Shown in pieces: positions 60,040 through 64,000 of a stretch of DNA of 64,000 nucleotides (positions are counted from its first letter, which is position 1; each line of letters begins with the position of its first letter). This DNA comes from Pythium myriotylum (taxonomy: Eukaryota > Oomycota > Peronosporomycetes > Pythiales > Pythiaceae). The position numbers and the translations under genes are program-made. The stretch is from the NCBI GenBank assembly GCA_023091665.1, contig JALJCQ010000009.1, forward strand, positions 682,001 to 746,000, read 5' to 3'. The notes beneath the pieces are model-generated. The model was not told where the DNA came from. It did not search any database and saw only the letters and a program-made list of their open reading frames with translations.

Positions 60040-61763
60040 TCACAGGGTGCCGGAGAGGACCGTCTGTTAGCTGGTCAGGCAGACTTAGATGCGCAATCAT
60101 CGTCTGTATCCCCCGACGAGAACACAGAGTGGGTACAAAGGCTGCGTGCCGAGCGCATCATACGAGCTCAACGAGAAGAGTCGTGGATCGCGAGACTGAT
60201 ACGCTTCCTCAACGGGGACGCCGGGGACCTCAGCGACGACCAGGCCGCGACGTGCGCACGGCTAGAGAACTCCTTCGAAGTGGTGGATGGCTTGTTATTC
60301 TACGTGGGTAACAAGAAGACCGGGGACAGATCCGGCCGCGAGATTCAACTGCGCCTGGTCGTTCCAACGACGCTCAAGGAAGAGGTCCTGCATCACTATC
60401 ACGCCAGTCTGGCGGGCGGTCACCAAGGAGTTAGTCGGGTATACGAAAGAGTGACTCGGTCATTGTACTGGCGCGGCGTCTATGCGGACGTTCGCGATTA
60501 TGTGTCCGCCTGTCCGGACTGCCAGTCGGGCAAGGGCGTGCCTCGCAACAACGTGAAGTCACCGGGGAATCTTGTTGCCACGCGCCCGTTCGACATTTTG
60601 GGCATGGACCATGTGCCCTCGTTGCCGACGTCACATCGTGGCAACTCGGAACTCTTGATCTGGGTAGATCACTTCACCGGCTACCTAATTGTCTCACAAA
60701 CACATCGCGAACGGCTCAGGAAGTAGCAGAAGCATACGAACGCTGCGTCTATCGCCATTATGGAGCTAGCAAGACAATTCGCCATGACCGCGAGCCAGCC
60801 TTCGTGTCGGATGTTTTCCGAGCATTCAGTCGGCTGATCGGCCAGCGGAGTCGTGCCACACTAGCCTATCGACCGCAGTCCAACGGCATGACAGAGCGGA
60901 GGGTGCAGACGATCATGGCAGCCGTCCGCTTATACGTGTCTGACGCGCAACAGAGGGACTGGGACGACTATGCTGAGCGCCTGGTGTTCGCGTTGAACGC
61001 GTGTCACGATCGCATCCGAAGCGATTCGCCGTTCTACCTGCTCCACGGTTGGGACGCGAGAACGACGCTCGAAACTGTGTTACCAACAGTTGACGAAGGG
61101 GGTAATGCGAACGCGAAACGCTGGCGGGCCGAGGTGCAAGCACAATACCAGAAAGCCCGGGAGGATGTGGTCCGACTGCTTCGGCAGGCTATGGAGGACC
61201 GCCGCGAGATGTCGGCAGCGGAAGTACGAGGAGACTCGAGTGTCTTCACCCCAGGTACGAAGGTGTGGGTCTATATCGACCAAGTCAAGCCCGGATTTGC
61301 ACGGAAGTTGGCGCATCTTTGGCACGGGCCGTTCCGCATTCTCGAGCGACCGGCTGAGCACTTGGTGCGAATAAGTGTCGATGACGCGACGTATCGGCTA
61401 TTTCCCGTCGTCCATGTTTCGAGATTGAAGCTCTGGAGGACGTTCGACAGTCGGCCAACCCAGGAGCTGGAGGTCCCGGCGGACCAACGCTTTGACTTCG
61501 ATGAACAGCTTCTACCCGAAGACTCCCTAGAACCGAACGAAGAGGAAGGTGAATATGAAGTTGAAAAGGTGCTAGATCACAAGGACGAGCGGTTGAGCAG
61601 ACAAGGGCGACCGATCCGCTTCTTCCTGGTGAAATGGGTAGGTTATGAGGAACCGACGTGGGTGGCAGAGGATGACATGTCAGCCCCCAGCCTGGTGAGC
61701 GATTACGAGAGACGACTCAGGGCGCAGGGGCGGTACGCGGCGATGCAAGTAGAGGAGGAATAA
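60040..61763 (+). pseudogene. Gypsy integrase with chromodomain, one frameshift
   Basis: The frame after TGA 60037 stays open to 60726 and holds the integrase zinc finger (HHYHASLAGGHQG...CPDCQSGK) and the first catalytic D (DILGMDH). A frameshift near 60700 moves the rest into another frame, which has the second D (IRHDREPAFVS) and E (PQSNGMTERRVQ), then an SH3-like C-terminal domain (HLWHGPFRILE) and a chromodomain (YEVEKVLDHK, FLVKWVGYEEPTW). It ends at TAA 61761. The chromodomain suggests targeted integration through histone binding, as known for other chromoviruses. Confidence 0.82.
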
Positions 61764-62301
61764 GGAGGCCACGCGCGCCGCGGTAAGCAACGTCCGTTCA
61801 AGGGGCGGCGTCGGCTGCCGCAACGGCCGTGGTACACGACTAACACCCGGGCCGACAGAGTCACTGCCTGTGTCGGCTGCCTGCGGTGAAGTCACTACCG
61901 GCGGGAGGCGCCGGTAGCGGAGGAGAAAAGGGGCTCCATGTATCGTGACGTGAAGAAGAAGCGAAGCCCCAGGGCGGAAGGAAGAGAAGGGACGTTTCGC
62001 ATGCATTTAGAAAAAGGACGGTGCGGCTGGCCAAGACACACTAGCGCGGCGGGTACCCCGGCATCATGACTGGAAGGTCCTGCCATTGGTCAATGGGACC
62101 TAGGGGCCGACGGCCTGGCCGGGGAACCAAAGCGAGAGTGCTCCAAGTCGACGCCAGCACAAGAGGATGAAAATGGAACTTCAGAATTGACTAGGAAAGG
62201 GCCGCCAGAGAGACGGCGGGCGGGCTCCACGGCTATCCAACTCGTCCGAGCGGGCTAGAAGCGGACATTATGCAGACAGAACGAAAGGGAGAGTCTCCTG
62301 A
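61764..62301. other. Region between Gypsy integrase and the antisense ORF
   Basis: About 540 bp with convergent coding on both sides. It contains GC-rich sequence, short inverted CGGCGC-type motifs and no recognised gene. It may belong to the 3' part of the Gypsy element, but no LTR boundary can be placed. Confidence 0.4.
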
Positions 62302-64000
62302 TTACACGACCGGAGGAGACAGAGCACGGGCAGGGGCAGTCGGGGCAGCCAGTGGCTCGAAGAGCAGCGGAACTCGAGTTACCGAGTCGTCGAGCGGCTC
62401 GGTGATGACGGACTCGTCGTTGCGGCGAACGAGGGAGACGCGACCGGTCACCGACCGGATCGCGGGCTGGGGCGATACCGGCTCTTCTACGTCCAGCCAG
62501 AACTTCTTGCGGATCCGCGACATCACGGCCGTGCTGGGATGCGCCTCGGGATGACGAAGGAAGAACCCACGCTCCGGCTGCGAAGCTTCCAAACGGAGCG
62601 CGGCGGCCGCCAGACTCTCGCCAGGATTCGGAATCAACAGACACGAGCCAAAACCAGGCGCCCAAAGGAAGAAACGGTCGAGCAACAGGTCGGCGTCGAA
62701 CTCGGGATGGGCGTCGAAGAATGCAATCAAACGGCGGAAGTGAGCCTGAACGAGAGGAGTCGATTTGGAACGACGGGACTTGCGGGCGGCGCGCCAGACC
62801 TTGAACCCGTCGCTGGATGGTGCAACCATGAAGTGGGTGCGGTCAAACATGACACGGAAGATGGCCTCGTAGAAGCACAGGGTGTCGACATACAACTCGG
62901 TGAACCGCGGATCCGCAGGATTAAAAGTGATCGGCCGCGGCAGGAGACGCATCAAGTCGTCCCATGGGCGCGTAACGAGCCACTCGTCGATCTCTTGAGC
63001 AGTCACCGCGCGCCCACCTACGAAGGACACGACGGCGGACACCTGGTTGTGGTTGGGAGGGACTCGCTCAGCGGAGAACCAGCCGAACTTCCATGCAAAC
63101 TGTTCTAACTGCTCGACGAAGTGCGGGCGCCAAGAGGATTTCTCCGGCGGCCACTCCGGCGACCAGTCGACCCACGAACGACGGAGGACTTCGAGATCGC
63201 CCTGAGACTGCCCACGGGGCGCCGGACGCGGCCGTGACTTGGGGTGTGTGGACTGATCCGACGTCAGGTCAACGAGCGACGCGTCGTCCGGTGCTGACGA
63301 CTCGCGAACTTTCTTGCCGGACTTGCCGAGGGAGGAATCGCCCGCCCGCTTCTTGCTTCCCCCAGACGAGTGGGGTTTGGTAGACTTCGTGACGCTCTTC
63401 GCGGCGTCCCCTGAGTGAGTAGAGACGGGAGAATCGGCGGGGGATCGAGTTGGTGGACTAGGCACCACGACTTTACCATCGAAGGAGACGAGCCCCGGGC
63501 ATAAGTCGGCCTTCTCCAGGAAGCTGAGGACACCGTCATCGGGGCGATACTTGGTGAGTTCTTCGACCAGCTCCGAACAACGTCGCAAGATCTCTTGGCG
63601 CTCAGCTGCAACACTTTCGGAAGTGCTAGGAGCGGCGGCCTGGACGGCATTGGCAAGCTCGGCGAGGACGTCGTTGGGCGGTACGCTCAAATGTTCTGGC
63701 GAATAGGAACTGACCCGGCGGAGGCCGTTCATCATCGGGCCAAGTTGAATGATCGGGAGAGAGGGGTCGACGTCATGACGGCGCTGTTGGAGGGCACCGA
63801 CAATCGTCTCAATAGCGCCAGCATTGCGAGCTGCAGCCATGGCGACGGGGCCTAAGAATGATTCATATTGAGCCACGGTTTCACGGTTCTGGGCCACGAG
63901 GGCCGAGAGCACCTGAACAACAGCCTCGTCCGCTGCGAGTCTGTGAGCAATCGCCTCTGGCCGCCCGAGGGCCTCGTACGCGGCTAGCTGCTCCCTGGCC
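62302..64000 (-). CDS. Unknown protein, 5' partial, antisense to the adjacent Gypsy element
   Basis: The frame is open from the right edge to a stop at 62302-62304, at least 565 residues, so the start lies outside. An A/E/Q/R-rich helical part is followed by an S/P/K-rich disordered middle with basic clusters (GKSGKKVR and SKPTKPH-like segments), then a compact domain rich in W and F (SWVDWSPEWPPEKSSW, QFAWKFGWFSAERVPP, KKFWLDVEEPVSP). I do not recognise the family. It converges tail to tail with the Gypsy integrase and could be an accessory ORF of the same or a neighbouring element. No signal peptide or membrane segment is visible in the part seen. Confidence 0.6.
   Translation of the reverse strand, partial: AREQLAAYEALGRPEAIAHRLAADEAVVQVLSALVAQNRETVAQYESFLGPVAMAAARNAGAIETIVGALQQRRHDVDPSLPIIQLGPMMNGLRRVSSYSPEHLSVPPNDVLAELANAVQAAAPSTSESVAAERQEILRRCSELVEELTKYRPDDGVLSFLEKADLCPGLVSFDGKVVVPSPPTRSPADSPVSTHSGDAAKSVTKSTKPHSSGGSKKRAGDSSLGKSGKKVRESSAPDDASLVDLTSDQSTHPKSRPRPAPRGQSQGDLEVLRRSWVDWSPEWPPEKSSWRPHFVEQLEQFAWKFGWFSAERVPPNHNQVSAVVSFVGGRAVTAQEIDEWLVTRPWDDLMRLLPRPITFNPADPRFTELYVDTLCFYEAIFRVMFDRTHFMVAPSSDGFKVWRAARKSRRSKSTPLVQAHFRRLIAFFDAHPEFDADLLLDRFFLWAPGFGSCLLIPNPGESLAAAALRLEASQPERGFFLRHPEAHPSTAVMSRIRKKFWLDVEEPVSPQPAIRSVTGRVSLVRRNDESVITEPLDDSVTRVPLLFEPLAAPTAPARALSPPVV

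Larger units (their letters stand above)
54192..61763 (+). mobile_element. Ty3/Gypsy chromovirus-type retrotransposon with dual RNase H, degenerate
   Basis: Domains run gag with two zinc knuckles, protease, RT, first RNase H, second (archaeal-like) RNase H, integrase and chromodomain. Frameshifts are inferred near 54830, 55380, 57795 and 60700, with in-frame stops at 57191 and 60037. Integrase after RNase H and the C-terminal chromodomain place it with chromovirus-like Gypsy elements. LTRs were not found. Confidence 0.85.

Noticed and set aside
53263..62301. LTR pairs for the Gypsy and Copia elements
   Set aside because: By eye I found no direct repeats of useful length flanking either coding region; an alignment tool is needed.
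1..64000. tRNA, rRNA genes or CRISPR arrays
   Set aside because: No convincing tRNA B-box with matching arms, no rRNA blocks and no spaced direct repeats were seen by eye; tRNAscan and Infernal were not available.

Overview
This window looks like nuclear DNA of an oomycete, most likely of the Phytophthora/Pythium group. The evidence is compact genes with few introns, introns of 55-64 nt, close matches to the oomycete initiator motif, a nuclear gene for a Tat-like protein (oomycete mitochondria are known to carry tatC), tandem DUF4246 genes, and dense hAT, Copia and Gypsy elements. Nothing was searched against a database. All family names come from motifs read by eye.

Bases 1-44300 are gene-rich. 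Two DUF4246 paralogues on the plus strand (the first cut by the window edge) are followed by a membrane-anchored purple acid phosphatase on the minus strand. Next come five LTA-synthase-like membrane phosphotransferase paralogues, two plus and three minus, with a small bZIP-like gene between the two groups. Exportin-5, an SLC35F-type transporter, and a four-exon Tat-like gene follow. Four GT31 (core-1 galactosyltransferase-like) paralogues then lie head to tail on the minus strand. They are followed by a glycine/glutamine-rich secreted protein, mitochondrial EF-G2 (GFM2), a Myb/NAM-like gene probably derived from a transposon, and a five-exon amino-acid permease whose third intron appears to be GC-AG.

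Bases 44300-64000 are mainly mobile DNA and decayed genes. A hAT transposase with one frameshift is followed by a twice-frameshifted remnant of a host gene. A Copia element without a visible 5' LTR follows, with in-frame stops and a deleted integrase. A long degenerate chromodomain Gypsy element comes next; it has two RNase H domains, the first with its catalytic aspartates replaced. A long minus-strand ORF of unknown function runs off the right edge.

The gene-rich half suggests surface and secretory biology: two families of type II or polytopic membrane enzymes, a nucleotide-sugar-like transporter and a secreted glycine-rich protein. The most interesting items are the Tat-like gene, the LTA-synthase-like array with gene-conversion tracts, the dual-RNase-H Gypsy element with a possible -1 frameshift site, and the antisense ORF beside it.
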